Source of the DNA: Dyadobacter subterraneus | GTDB lineage: Bacteria; Bacteroidota; Bacteroidia; Cytophagales; Spirosomataceae | Reading direction: 5' to 3' | Length of the DNA: 64,000 nucleotides | Assembly: GCF_015221875.1 (NCBI RefSeq) | Contig: NZ_JACYGY010000001.1 | Span: 3,388,501-3,452,500 of the forward strand | In this document: positions 44,966-53,875 of the stretch, in pieces | Layout: each line of letters starts with the position of its first letter | How positions within the stretch are numbered: the stretch's first letter is position 1 | The notes under the pieces: model-generated | The model's database searches: none | The model's input: only the letters and a program-made list of their open reading frames with translations | What the model was told of the DNA's origin: nothing | Translations under genes and position numbers: made by a program

Positions 44966-46309
44966 ATGAAACTAAATTTTCGATACACTTTATTCTCATT
45001 TCTGCTTGCGATTACCATATCTTCCAGTGCGCAGCAGAACAATCTGATTCTCCTGAAGAATGTAAATCTGATTGATGGAACAGGTTCTGCTTCAAAACCT
45101 GATGTCGATATTTTGATCAAAGGTGGAATTATTACGGAGATTCAGTCCGGGTTAAAAGAACCAAATGCAAAGTTGATTGACCTGAAAGGAAAAACAATAA
45201 TTCCAGCGATTATCAGCGCACATACGCATATTGGCACTTTGAAAGGAAATACCTCAACAGCTGAAAATTACACACGTGAAAATGTGCTCCGCCAATTAAA
45301 AAGATACGAAGATTACGGTGTTGGAACGATTCTGACCATGGGAACCGACAGACCGTTAATCTTTGATGGTTTAATTGATTCAACAAAAGCTGGATTGTTG
45401 CCCGGTGCAAGATTATATTCTGCCGGATATGGTTTTAACACACTAGAAAAAGCACCAGGCTCATGGATGAATTTACTTTGGCGACCGGAATCACCGGAAC
45501 AGGTTCCTGCACAAATTGAACAATTGGCAAAAGTTAAACCTACGGTCATAAAAATCTGGGTTGATGATCATGGTGGAAAAGCTGAAAAGATGAAGCCGGA
45601 AATCTATAAGTCGATTATTACAGAAGCACATAAAAAAGGAATTCGCGTTGCAAGTCATTTATACAATCTTGAAGATGCCCGGGATTTAACTGCTTCCGGT
45701 CTGGATATTATGGCGCACAGCATTCGTGACAAAGAAATTGATGCAGATTTAATTAAAGCGATGAAAGCAAAGGGTGTTGCCTATATCCCGACATTATCAC
45801 TGGATGAATATGCTTTTATATATGCCAGAAAACCGGAATGGGTTGAAGATCCTTTTTTCAAAGCTTCACTGGAACCCGGTGTTTACGAAATGATTATCAG
45901 CCAAAAATATCAAGATCAGGTAAAAAATTCTCCTGATTATGAAAGAAATCTGGCTGGTTCTAAAATGGCTTTAAAAAATTTAAAAAAGATCCACGATGCA
46001 GGAATTCTAGTTGCGCTTGGAACTGATTCCGGTGCCTTTCCAATTCGCGCACAGGGTTTTTCCGAACATCTGGAAATGGAATTAATGGTTCAGGCAGGCT
46101 TAACTCCAATGCAAACCATAACGGCCGCAACCAGAAACTCCGCTAAAATTTTGAAAATAGATAATCATAACGGCACATTAGAAAAAGGTAAAAAAGCTGA
46201 TTTTATTATTCTTACCGAAAGCCCGGAAAAGAATATTTACAATACAAGAAAAATAGAATCGGTTTGGAAAGATGGAAAAGAAGTGAGTCAGGGACCGTTG
46301 AAAAAATAA
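44966..46309 (+). CDS. Secreted amidohydrolase (imidazolonepropionase-like)
   Basis: From the ATG at 44966 the protein has 447 residues and a signal peptide (FSFLLAITISSSA before QQNNL). It is an amidohydrolase-superfamily TIM barrel with metal-site HTHIG (about residue 83), a carbamate-type IKIWVDDHGGKAE, HLYN, MAHSIRD and the Asp in LGTDSGAFP. Related secreted enzymes cleave peptides or lactones; the substrate is not known. A cupin gene follows 10 bp downstream. Confidence 0.92.
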   Translation: MKLNFRYTLFSFLLAITISSSAQQNNLILLKNVNLIDGTGSASKPDVDILIKGGIITEIQSGLKEPNAKLIDLKGKTIIPAIISAHTHIGTLKGNTSTAENYTRENVLRQLKRYEDYGVGTILTMGTDRPLIFDGLIDSTKAGLLPGARLYSAGYGFNTLEKAPGSWMNLLWRPESPEQVPAQIEQLAKVKPTVIKIWVDDHGGKAEKMKPEIYKSIITEAHKKGIRVASHLYNLEDARDLTASGLDIMAHSIRDKEIDADLIKAMKAKGVAYIPTLSLDEYAFIYARKPEWVEDPFFKASLEPGVYEMIISQKYQDQVKNSPDYERNLAGSKMALKNLKKIHDAGILVALGTDSGAFPIRAQGFSEHLEMELMVQAGLTPMQTITAATRNSAKILKIDNHNGTLEKGKKADFIILTESPEKNIYNTRKIESVWKDGKEVSQGPLKK

Positions 46310-46319
46310 TGTATATTTT

Positions 46320-46838
46320 ATGATGGAAACAAAAATTGAAACCTACTTTTTCAAAGACGACGGGTTAATTCCAAACAGTAAATATCCGCTGATCTTATAT
46401 AAAAACGCTTTTAACGAAAAAGGTACAAAGGCAGGTACTTGGCTCGAAGAACATTTCAGGCAAAATAACTGGACAAATTCCTGGCGGAATGGGGTTTTCA
46501 CCTATCATCATTACCACAGCATTTCTCACGAGGTTTTAGGTATATATGATGGATCTGCAACCTTGCTTTTAGGTGGAGAAAGCGGACAAAAATTAAAAAT
46601 AAGCGCAGGTGATATTATCGTGATACCAGCCGGTGTGGGTCATAAAAATCTGGAATCTTCAAGTGACTTCAAGGTACTCGGCGCTTATCCGAATGGTATG
46701 GATTACGATATTTTAAGAGGTAAACCGGAAGAAAGAAAACAAGCCGACAAGAATATTGCCAGCGTACCATTTCCGGATAGCGATCCGTTTTTAGGAAAAA
46801 ATGAAGGTTTGAGAGAGATCTGGAAGAAAATAAAATAA
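46320..46838 (+). CDS. Cupin-domain protein (YjlB-like)
   Basis: A 172-residue cupin: YHHYHSISHEVLGIYDGSATLLLGGESG gives the first metal motif (two His and the Glu), and LKISAGDIIVIPAGVGHKNLESS the second (His). No signal peptide. Cupins of this type are sugar or small-acid metabolising or binding proteins; role unknown. It is 10 bp after the amidohydrolase and ends in a bidirectional terminator. Confidence 0.88.
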   Translation: MMETKIETYFFKDDGLIPNSKYPLILYKNAFNEKGTKAGTWLEEHFRQNNWTNSWRNGVFTYHHYHSISHEVLGIYDGSATLLLGGESGQKLKISAGDIIVIPAGVGHKNLESSSDFKVLGAYPNGMDYDILRGKPEERKQADKNIASVPFPDSDPFLGKNEGLREIWKKIK

Positions 46839-46857
46839 GTGCTATCCTAGCCCAATA

Positions 46858-46902
46858 CAAAGAAAAACGCTTCCAGGATTTTCCTGGAAGCGTTTTTCTT
46901 TG
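46858..46902. terminator. Bidirectional terminator between cupin and SusD genes
   Basis: CAAAGAAAAACGCTTCCAGGA (46858-46878) pairs without mismatch over 21 bp with its inverse at 46882-46902, with a loop of only 3 nt. The A-rich left and T-rich right ends serve both the plus-strand cupin transcript and the minus-strand SusD transcript. Confidence 0.95.
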
Positions 46903-46925
46903 TAAAATTCCAATCAATTTGCAGA

Positions 46926-48620
46926 TTAATAACCTGTATTTTGCTTCATATATCCCGGCAAATTCGATGCACCGTCGATTGCAGTTTGTGGAATTGGGAA
47001 TATACGTTTGTGAACATCTGTACTTGTTTTCTCGGTCCAGGCTCCTTCGTACTTTCCAAAACGGATCATATCTGTGCGACGAACCATTTCCCAATATAAT
47101 TCGAAACCTCTTTCGCGGAAAAGTAGATCCAGCGTTAATGAAGTCAGTGCAGGTGGTGGCGTTGTAGCCGTTCTTGCAGCTCTTACCGTGTTCACATCTT
47201 CTAGCGCTGTTGCATCACCTGCGCTTTTACGCAATTTTGCCTCTGCACGCATCAGATAAACATCAGCCAGGCGAAGAATTGAAATATCAGCTTCTCCTTT
47301 GTTTCTACCTGTATCAGAAACGCGGCTAAATTCATATTTTTCAACGCGATATCCGGCGCTGTATCCGCTTCCTGCTGTTGTAAAGTCAATTTTTTCTGTA
47401 AAAATCACAGGTAGATCTGCACGGTTACGGCTCAGGTTGGTAAGTTTTCCAACTTTCAATTTTCCATCCGGACATCTCAAAAATGCACCATTCACACGGA
47501 TCGCTCCGTACTGCTGTCCGCGTAGAATTCCACGGTTTATTTTATAATCAGCATCAACCAGACAAGTATCAGCGGCATTAGAGTAAACAGACATATTTTC
47601 TTTGTAAAAACGAGGATCACGTTTTGGATCCACGGTTCCATAAGCCTGCACCCAAGACTGATAAAAATCAGAAGTGATACCAGGCCCATCCGTACCATTT
47701 GCCGCCGGCCATGCCGCTAACGGAAACTGATCTCCGGAAAGTGAGAAATAAGCCATACGGTTATGGCCATTCAGATCAGGACGCTGGTCAACGGCGAAAA
47801 TTAACTCCGAATTCGTGTGGTTATCATTACCAAAAATCGAGAAATAATCCGCAGACAATTTAGACTCTCCTGAGCTGATAATACGACTTGTGTAGTCGAT
47901 TACCTTATCCATATCCGCACTTGCGAAAGAAAATTGCGGTGCATAAATATCGCGATAAACTGCAGCATTAAGATATAATCTGGCAAGGAGACCCCAAACC
48001 GCAGCCTTTGTCAATCTGCCCGGTCCAACAGTAGCTTTATTTTGAAGTACCGGTTCAACAGCCAACAATTCGCTTTCAATGTAAGAAACCGCTTCGGCGC
48101 CGCGAATGATTTTCGAAACAGTTCCCGGATCTTCTTTTACGAAAACAATTCCAAATAAATCCAGCATCATCATGGAATAATAAGCCCTCATCCCTCTCGC
48201 CTCAGCAAGATAAAGCGTAGAAGTCGCATCTTTTGCTGTCGACAAAGTTGTGATCGCAGTGATCGATCTTGAAATACTTTGCACAATGTTATCCCAGGTT
48301 GCTTTAATGTTCGGGTCTGTACTTACCGATGTATGCGCGTGCAGGGCAAGATAAATCCCGTTGTCACCCCAGTCTGTTCCTCCGCGATAAGGAAGAATAG
48401 CCTCATCCGTTGAAATTTCCTGTAATGCGAAGTAATTGGTGTGCTTGTGGAGTTCAGGCAAAAGTGCGTAAACAGGAGCAATAAGACCGTTAGCGGTCTG
48501 CTCATCCGTAAGCGTCGAACCCAGCGTTTCGTCAAGAACTTTTTCTTTTAAATCCGTACAGGCAATGGTAGTCAAAAACATGCCTGCAACTGTAAGTATG
48601 ATAGGTAATTTCTTATTCAT
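46926..48620 (-). CDS. SusD/RagB-family outer-membrane lipoprotein
   Basis: From the ATG at 48620 the protein has 564 residues. Lipoprotein signal LTVAGMFLTTIAC with the lipidated Cys in TIACTDL; the alternative upstream start at 48641 is less good. The N-terminal part holds TPR-like helices (LAEARGMRAYYSMMMLDLFG) and the C-terminal SusD landmarks are VYLMRAEAKLR, RERGFELYWEMVRRTDMIRFG. It is the lid that captures a glycan or other nutrient for the SusC barrel encoded 10 bp upstream. Confidence 0.95.
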   Translation of the reverse strand: MNKKLPIILTVAGMFLTTIACTDLKEKVLDETLGSTLTDEQTANGLIAPVYALLPELHKHTNYFALQEISTDEAILPYRGGTDWGDNGIYLALHAHTSVSTDPNIKATWDNIVQSISRSITAITTLSTAKDATSTLYLAEARGMRAYYSMMMLDLFGIVFVKEDPGTVSKIIRGAEAVSYIESELLAVEPVLQNKATVGPGRLTKAAVWGLLARLYLNAAVYRDIYAPQFSFASADMDKVIDYTSRIISSGESKLSADYFSIFGNDNHTNSELIFAVDQRPDLNGHNRMAYFSLSGDQFPLAAWPAANGTDGPGITSDFYQSWVQAYGTVDPKRDPRFYKENMSVYSNAADTCLVDADYKINRGILRGQQYGAIRVNGAFLRCPDGKLKVGKLTNLSRNRADLPVIFTEKIDFTTAGSGYSAGYRVEKYEFSRVSDTGRNKGEADISILRLADVYLMRAEAKLRKSAGDATALEDVNTVRAARTATTPPPALTSLTLDLLFRERGFELYWEMVRRTDMIRFGKYEGAWTEKTSTDVHKRIFPIPQTAIDGASNLPGYMKQNTGY

Positions 48621-48630
48621 TTTCGTAAGA

Positions 48631-51600
48631 TTAGAATCCAATATTTAAACCAAAAATCAACGTTTTCGCTTTCGGGTAGCTCAGGTAGTCAATACCGTAA
48701 GAAGTGATCCCGTTAATTGATCTGTCGTTGTTCACCTCAGGATCATAGCCATTGTATTTGGTCGCTACAAACAGGTTTTGCCCTGTCACAGAAATTCTGA
48801 TGGAATGAACCCAATTGTTGATTCCCAGGGCCGTTGTGTTAAAATTGTAACCCAGTGCAAGGTTATTCAGTCTCAGGAATGAGCCGTTTTTAAGATAACG
48901 CGTCGATACCGGAGCTGAGTTGCTAACCGATTCATTAGGATAAGCAATCGCTTCCGGCGTTACATTGATTCCTTTGGATAATCTTAATTTATAAAAATTG
49001 GAGTTGGCTGTATTGTCATAGAGTTTATTGCCCGAAACTCCGTTGAAGTTAGCAACCAGATCAAAACCTTTGAAACCAATATTTCCACTGAAATTATACA
49101 TTTTGGTAGGAAGCGCAGAACCAGCAGCAACACGGTCTTTGTCAGTAATAATTCCATCACCATCTACATCTTTGAAAGTACTGATTCCTTTATCGTCAAA
49201 TCCTGTAAATTCTTTTAAGTAAAAAGTACCGATTGGCTGTCCGCTGATATATCCGTTGATCGTAGCAGAAGTAAGTCCTGAACCTTGCGCAGCACCGGAA
49301 GGAATTACTGAATAAGGCGAATTTTTAACCCTGTTTTTGATAAACGTTATATTACCCCCCAAGCCAAATCTGATTCCGTTTCCAAGTGTTTTTCTATAAG
49401 CAAGATCAACCTCAGTTCCCTGGTTTACGATTTTCATATCTTCAACATTGGTCCAGAAAGTACCTGCCGGTTGAACCGGATCGGAAGGAATTACTTCCAG
49501 AAGAATTTTACCAGAAGTTTTGCTGAAATAATCAACCGAACCGCTCAATGCACCCTTGAAAAGCGCAAAATCAATACCCAAATCCGTTTGAGTCGAAGTT
49601 TCCCATTGGATATTCGGGTTGGCAAGACGTGCATAAGTTGTTCCGGCAGGATATGTTCCTGTATTGAATAAAGGATAACTTGTCTTATCCGTAATGGTGG
49701 AAGTAAACAAAGCCTGAGTAATTTTTGAAGGAATTTCCTGGTTACCTGTTTGTCCCCAACCCGCACGAATTTTCAAATCTGTGAAAGCAGAAGATTTCAG
49801 GAATTTCTCCTCTGAAAGTCTCCACCCTAAAGAGAAAGATGGGAAAACGCCATATTTGTTGTTCGCACCAAACTTGGAAGAACCGTCCGCACGGACCGTT
49901 GCAGTAACCAAGTATTTATCTTTGAAAGCATAATTTACTCTGGAAAAGAATGACTGCAACTCATTCAAGGTAGCAGTACCCGTTGGTCTGTTATTAACCA
50001 ATGTCAAATCCTGACCTACGCCCGGGTTATAAATCGGCTCAACACCGCCAACCGGGAATTTGTTGATGCTGTAAATTCTTCCCGTTAACGATATTTTCTG
50101 GTAAGAATGACCCGCCAAAACTGAAAAATTATGATTGTTCTTATCAAGGGAATACGTGATATAGTTTTCAATCAGCTTGTTGCTGTTACGTACATCTCTT
50201 GTTTCCAAGCGGCCATCCTGAAAAGGAACTTTATTAGCAAGTGACTGGATATCCTGCGTTGAGTTGGAGTTGTCAATACCAAAGTTCAACTTGTAAACCA
50301 ATCCTTTAATGATCGTTACCGATGGAGATATATTACCAATGATACGTGTTGTCGTTGTCTGGTCTTTTTCTAATGCAAGAGTGATTAACGGATTTGTACC
50401 GTCCTGATATTGGTAAGGTGCACCTTTATCATCATAAGCCGGATAAGTCGGGTTTGCCGACAACGCGCTGCCGATCATTCCCTGATTTGGTCTTAAATTT
50501 TTCGTGTTGGTGGCATTCAGATTTATATCCACGCTGACACGATCATTAAGCATTTTTTGATTCAAATTTATACGTCCTGTGTAGCGGTCGAGATTGCTGT
50601 TCTTTAAAATCCCTTCTTGTTTCTGCATACCTACCGATGCATAATAAGTAAGCTTATCCGTGCCACCGCCCAGTGAAACATTGTGGTTTTGTGTAAGTGC
50701 AGTTCTGGAAATTTCCTTTTGCCAGTCTGTGTTACCTTTTCCGTCAATCAGCGTTCCACCCAATTTTGTTACTTCCGAACGGAATTCATCCGCTGAAAAA
50801 ACATCCAGAGGTCTGGCCATTTTTGAAATACCAAAACTTCCTGAATAATTAACCGTTGCCACACCGGATTTCCCTTTTTTAGTCGTAATCAAAACGACAC
50901 CATTTGCACCTCTGGCACCATAAATTGCTGTCGCCGAAGCATCTTTTAAAACATCGATAGATTCAATGTCTTGCGGATTCAGGAAACTTAGCGGGTTTGT
51001 AGCGCCACCCGTACTGCTATTGTCAAGCGCCAATCCATCAACCACAAAAAGAGGCGTACTACCTGTACGAACTCCACCCGGACCGCGAACCGTAATACTT
51101 ACGGTTCCACCCGGCTCACCCGTTGCTGAAGTTACGTTCACACCCGCAACTTTTCCCTGGAAAAGTTGTTCTGGTGAGTTAATAATCCCGGTATTAAATT
51201 CTCCGCTTTTAAGAGATTTTACAGATCCCGTGATATCTTTTTTAACTGTGCTTCCGTAACCAACAACAACAACTTCATTAAGATCTGCCGCGGATTCTTT
51301 TAGTGTAATATTAACGGTACTGTTCGCTTCGGATAAAACAAAATCGCTTAAAGTCTGTTTTTCAAAACCGATATAACTGAATTCCAGATTATACTTTTTT
51401 CCGGCCTCCAACGCACTGAAAGTGAACTCTCCATTTTCATTTGTAGTGGCTCCCTGTTTGTTTCCGCCAGCTTCGGTGATGAGTACGGTAACACCTGGCA
51501 GCCCTTCGTTTTTTGTTGTAACAACCTTGCCTTTTAGCGGAATGTCTTTAACTGACAGCAAGGTGCGGTGAGAAATGTGTTGATTGTTTCCGTTTGCTAC

Positions 51601-51699
51601 CGGACCGGCAGCCGCGCCGGCACTTAACGTCATCAACGTAGAAAACGACAAAACGCAACAACACAAGCCCATTTTGCTGACTAATAGAGTTTGTCTCAT
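48631..51699 (-). CDS. SusC/RagA-family TonB-linked outer-membrane protein
   Basis: A 1022-residue barrel. After a signal peptide (VLSFSTLMTLSAGAAA) a carboxypeptidase-regulatory-like domain (about 55-135, LKGKVVTTKNEGLPGVTVLI), then the SusC motif LNEVVVVGYGSTVKKDITGS, the plug (PEQLFQGKVAGVNV, LFVVDGLALD, ATAIYGARGANGVVLITT) and a barrel of about 22 strands ending LIFGLNIGF. It transports nutrients with SusD. There is no N-terminal STN domain and no sigma/anti-sigma pair nearby, so control is not by that route; two LacI-type operators lie upstream. Confidence 0.96.
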   Translation of the reverse strand: MRQTLLVSKMGLCCCVLSFSTLMTLSAGAAAGPVANGNNQHISHRTLLSVKDIPLKGKVVTTKNEGLPGVTVLITEAGGNKQGATTNENGEFTFSALEAGKKYNLEFSYIGFEKQTLSDFVLSEANSTVNITLKESAADLNEVVVVGYGSTVKKDITGSVKSLKSGEFNTGIINSPEQLFQGKVAGVNVTSATGEPGGTVSITVRGPGGVRTGSTPLFVVDGLALDNSSTGGATNPLSFLNPQDIESIDVLKDASATAIYGARGANGVVLITTKKGKSGVATVNYSGSFGISKMARPLDVFSADEFRSEVTKLGGTLIDGKGNTDWQKEISRTALTQNHNVSLGGGTDKLTYYASVGMQKQEGILKNSNLDRYTGRINLNQKMLNDRVSVDINLNATNTKNLRPNQGMIGSALSANPTYPAYDDKGAPYQYQDGTNPLITLALEKDQTTTTRIIGNISPSVTIIKGLVYKLNFGIDNSNSTQDIQSLANKVPFQDGRLETRDVRNSNKLIENYITYSLDKNNHNFSVLAGHSYQKISLTGRIYSINKFPVGGVEPIYNPGVGQDLTLVNNRPTGTATLNELQSFFSRVNYAFKDKYLVTATVRADGSSKFGANNKYGVFPSFSLGWRLSEEKFLKSSAFTDLKIRAGWGQTGNQEIPSKITQALFTSTITDKTSYPLFNTGTYPAGTTYARLANPNIQWETSTQTDLGIDFALFKGALSGSVDYFSKTSGKILLEVIPSDPVQPAGTFWTNVEDMKIVNQGTEVDLAYRKTLGNGIRFGLGGNITFIKNRVKNSPYSVIPSGAAQGSGLTSATINGYISGQPIGTFYLKEFTGFDDKGISTFKDVDGDGIITDKDRVAAGSALPTKMYNFSGNIGFKGFDLVANFNGVSGNKLYDNTANSNFYKLRLSKGINVTPEAIAYPNESVSNSAPVSTRYLKNGSFLRLNNLALGYNFNTTALGINNWVHSIRISVTGQNLFVATKYNGYDPEVNNDRSINGITSYGIDYLSYPKAKTLIFGLNIGF

Positions 51700-51778
51700 A
51701 ATGTGGATTATTTGTTTTAAGATAAATTGAGATACTGCTTTTAAAAGATTATTAAAGGCTGTCGATGAGTAAGTTTTT

Positions 51779-51786
51779 CAAAACTA
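51779..51786 (-). promoter_or_regulatory. Candidate -7 element of the susC operon
   Basis: On the minus strand the site reads TAGTTTTG, which matches TAnnTTTG. It lies 80 bp before the susC start and about 50 bp downstream of the operator pair. No clear -33 element was found, so confidence is low. Confidence 0.35.
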
Positions 51787-51832
51787 CAAATTGTATTATT
51801 GATATAAAAAATATAAAATAGCATGCACTTAA

Positions 51833-51868
51833 TGCAAACGTTTGAAATTTTCTGCAAACGTTTGAAAT
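51833..51868 (-). promoter_or_regulatory. Two identical LacI-type operator palindromes upstream of susC
   Basis: TGCAAACGTTTGAAAT is present twice, at 51833-51848 and 51853-51868. The core CAAACGTTTG is a perfect 10-bp palindrome (51835-51844, 51855-51864), the central-CG type bound by LacI/PurR-family regulators. The 20-bp period puts both sites on the same face of the helix. They lie 134-169 bp before the susC ATG. The remaining ~200 bp to the insertion sequence hold no gene. No LacI-family gene is in the window. Confidence 0.72.
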
Positions 51869-52050
51869 AAATCTGGATAAATTGAAATAAAACTAAGACA
51901 GGCTTAATTACGGGTTTGGGAGGATTAATTCTATTTTAAAAATTTCTTAAATGCCGTCTCGTTTAACAGGCTGCAAAACTGCAATGTTAATGTTACCCCA
52001 TTGTTAAGCGAATATAAACAAGCCATTGTGAATGCCCTTTAAATGCAAAT

Positions 52051-52066
52051 GGGGCTGACCAAAAAG
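52051..52066 (+). repeat. Left terminal inverted repeat of IS1182-type element
   Basis: GGGGCTGACCAAAAAG, an exact inverse of the other end. The remainder of the left end, up to the terminator at 52133, is AT-rich and non-coding. Confidence 0.92.
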
Positions 52067-52132
52067 AGTTCTTTGATTTATAAATAAAAGATCTTCATTT
52101 TGATTTTTAGCTTCGTTATTTAATTGATTTAT

Positions 52133-52181
52133 AAAAAATGGCCGGAAAGTACTCTTAAGAGCAGCTATCTGGCCATTTTTT
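52133..52181 (-). terminator. Terminator of the IS transposase gene
   Basis: Arms AAAAAATGGCC (52133-52143) and GGCCATTTTTT (52171-52181) form an 11-bp stem; the 27-nt loop contains a nested CTCTTAAGAG palindrome. On the minus strand the stem runs into a T-tract just 5 bp after the transposase stop. Confidence 0.8.
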
Positions 52182-52185
52182 CTAC

Positions 52186-53760
52186 TTAGGCTGCTGATTT
52201 TTGTCTTTTAAGATGCAGTTTTCTCAGGTTGTGGGCCATAGCAACCAAGGTAAACTCAGTAGTTACCTTTTTAAGACCTCTAAGATGGAAGCGGCGAAAA
52301 CCCATGTTGGCTTTTATGTCGCCAAAGCAGCTTTCTATTTCAATACTTCTTCGTCTGCGGAGCTCAAAACCTTTCTGTGAGTTAAGGTTGTCCCGTGCCT
52401 GTTGCTTGTATTGGTCAAGCTGCTCATTAACTTTGAGTGTACGGTTATGCCCTTGGGTAGATTTACAACAGCGTTCGTAGAATGGGCAACCCGTGCAGTC
52501 TGTACATTCGTATTCCTTTATATGTGACTGATAACCTGTTTTTTTATGTGTATGCTTATAGCTGCTTCGAAAAGTAAGCTGCTGCTTATTGGGGCAGGTA
52601 TAGCTATCTGCAGCGGGATCGTAATAGAAATTCTCTTTTAAAAAAGGGTTATTCTTATAGGATTTCTTTTGCTCATTATGGAACTGGGGGAATTTCAAAT
52701 AATTGTTTATCCCCTTGTTTTCCAGTAGCTCATAATTCTCTTCGGTACCAAAGATGCTGTCAGCAATGATGTTTTCAGGGGTCACAGACTGCTGAACTGA
52801 CAGCTGATCCAAGTGGTCTTTGAAGCAGGTGCCGTCATTGGTGTTCTGGTGCAGGCTTACGCCGGTAATAAACTGATCTTCACATCCCGCCAGCACATTA
52901 TATGCGGGCAGTACCTCAACCTTATTTTTCATCATCATCGCACTGGCGTCCTGATCTGTTACATTATAGCCACTGCGGCTGCCCGCGATAAGAATCTGCT
53001 GCTCGTATTTCTCAATCCGATCTGCTGTTTCTACCAGTTGTTTGCCCAGGCTTTGGGCTTTGCGTTTTGTTTTTTTGACGCTGGTATTCTTAATCTTTTC
53101 ATTGAGCTGGTCAATCTGATTGGCCAGGACCTGCCGGCTAACAGGCTGTGATCCATATTCTTCAAGATCTTTATTTCCGTAGGTAAAATCTTCGGATGCA
53201 TTCAGCGCATCAATCTCTTTGAGCAGCTGCTGGCATTTCTGTTCTGCTGATGCCTTATACCGGAGGGCATTCTTCTTCCAGACCATCTTGTGCTTATTGG
53301 CATCGGCCATAAATGGGCTGCCATCACAGAAATAGTGCTCCATTTTGATATACTTGTGTTCCATCAAAAACACCAGCATGGAGCTGAACAGCACTTCAAT
53401 CACTTCTTTGGCTTTGCTGCTCCGGAAAGTATTGATGGTCCGAAAATCGGGCCGGCTCATACTGCTCAGCCAGAAGAAATGGATGTCCTGACCCAGGGCA
53501 CGGGCTATCTTTCTGCCAGTATATATCTTGATGCAATACGCATAAAGTAAGACTTTCAGCAGCATCCGCGGATGGTATGCGCTGGTTCCCCCACCTTCAT
53601 AAAGGTTCATCAGCTCTGTGATATCCATCCGTTCAACTACTTCATTAACAACCCGTACCAAATGCGTAGGAGGTATCAGTTCTTCAAGAGAAGGTGGTAA
53701 AAATAATAGCTGCTGCGGGCAGTATTCTTTAAAGACGATAGATTTTTTTATCTTGCTCAT
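52186..53760 (-). CDS. IS1182-family transposase
   Basis: A 524-residue transposase. The N-terminal InsH/DUF772-type domain has IPPTHLVRVVNEVVERMD, YHPRMLLKVLLYAY and RKIARALGQDIHFFWLSSMS; the DDE catalytic core follows, with FCDGSPFMADANK, IADSIFGTEENYEL and the Glu region IEIESCFGDIKANMGFRRF near the C-terminus. A Cys-rich strip (CTDCTGCPFYERCCK) typical of the family lies between. Full length for IS1182-type enzymes and without frameshift, so the element could still be active. Confidence 0.95.
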   Translation of the reverse strand: MSKIKKSIVFKEYCPQQLLFLPPSLEELIPPTHLVRVVNEVVERMDITELMNLYEGGGTSAYHPRMLLKVLLYAYCIKIYTGRKIARALGQDIHFFWLSSMSRPDFRTINTFRSSKAKEVIEVLFSSMLVFLMEHKYIKMEHYFCDGSPFMADANKHKMVWKKNALRYKASAEQKCQQLLKEIDALNASEDFTYGNKDLEEYGSQPVSRQVLANQIDQLNEKIKNTSVKKTKRKAQSLGKQLVETADRIEKYEQQILIAGSRSGYNVTDQDASAMMMKNKVEVLPAYNVLAGCEDQFITGVSLHQNTNDGTCFKDHLDQLSVQQSVTPENIIADSIFGTEENYELLENKGINNYLKFPQFHNEQKKSYKNNPFLKENFYYDPAADSYTCPNKQQLTFRSSYKHTHKKTGYQSHIKEYECTDCTGCPFYERCCKSTQGHNRTLKVNEQLDQYKQQARDNLNSQKGFELRRRRSIEIESCFGDIKANMGFRRFHLRGLKKVTTEFTLVAMAHNLRKLHLKRQKSAA

Positions 53761-53791
53761 GTATTTCTAATGTGGTAATTAAAAATACAAA

Positions 53792-53826
53792 AAAGCCCTC
53801 TATCTACAAAGTAGATAAAGGGCTTT
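53792..53826 (-). terminator. Hairpin just inside the right end, terminator against read-through into the transposase
   Basis: AAAGCCCTCTATCTAC (53792-53807) pairs with GTAGATAAAGGGCTTT (53811-53826) with one mismatch and a 3-nt loop. On the minus strand it is followed by TTTTTTGTATTTTT, so it would stop transcripts entering from the glycosyltransferase gene upstream before they reach the transposase. Insulating hairpins of this type are known from several insertion sequences. Confidence 0.75.
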
Positions 53827-53828
53827 GG

Positions 53829-53844
53829 CTTTTTGGTCAGCCCC
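53829..53844 (-). repeat. Right terminal inverted repeat of IS1182-type element
   Basis: The reverse complement reads GGGGCTGACCAAAAAG, identical to the left end. It lies 31 bp from the end of the membrane glycosyltransferase gene. Confidence 0.92.
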
Positions 53845-53875
53845 TAAAAATTTACCTTGATTTTTTATAACGATT

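Larger units (their letters stand above)
52051..53844. mobile_element. Insertion sequence of the IS1182 family, apparently intact
   Basis: A 1794-bp element bounded by the perfect 16-bp inverted repeats GGGGCTGACCAAAAAG (52051-52066, and its inverse at 53829-53844). It carries one full-length transposase gene on the minus strand with its own terminator downstream and a hairpin upstream. I could not identify a target duplication (flanks CAAAT and TAAAA). It sits between the SusCD promoter region and the 3' end of the membrane glycosyltransferase gene, disrupting neither coding sequence. Confidence 0.93.

Noticed and set aside
51700..52050. Gene in the susC upstream gap
   Set aside because: No frame of useful length with a start or family motif; the region carries operators and a candidate promoter element only.
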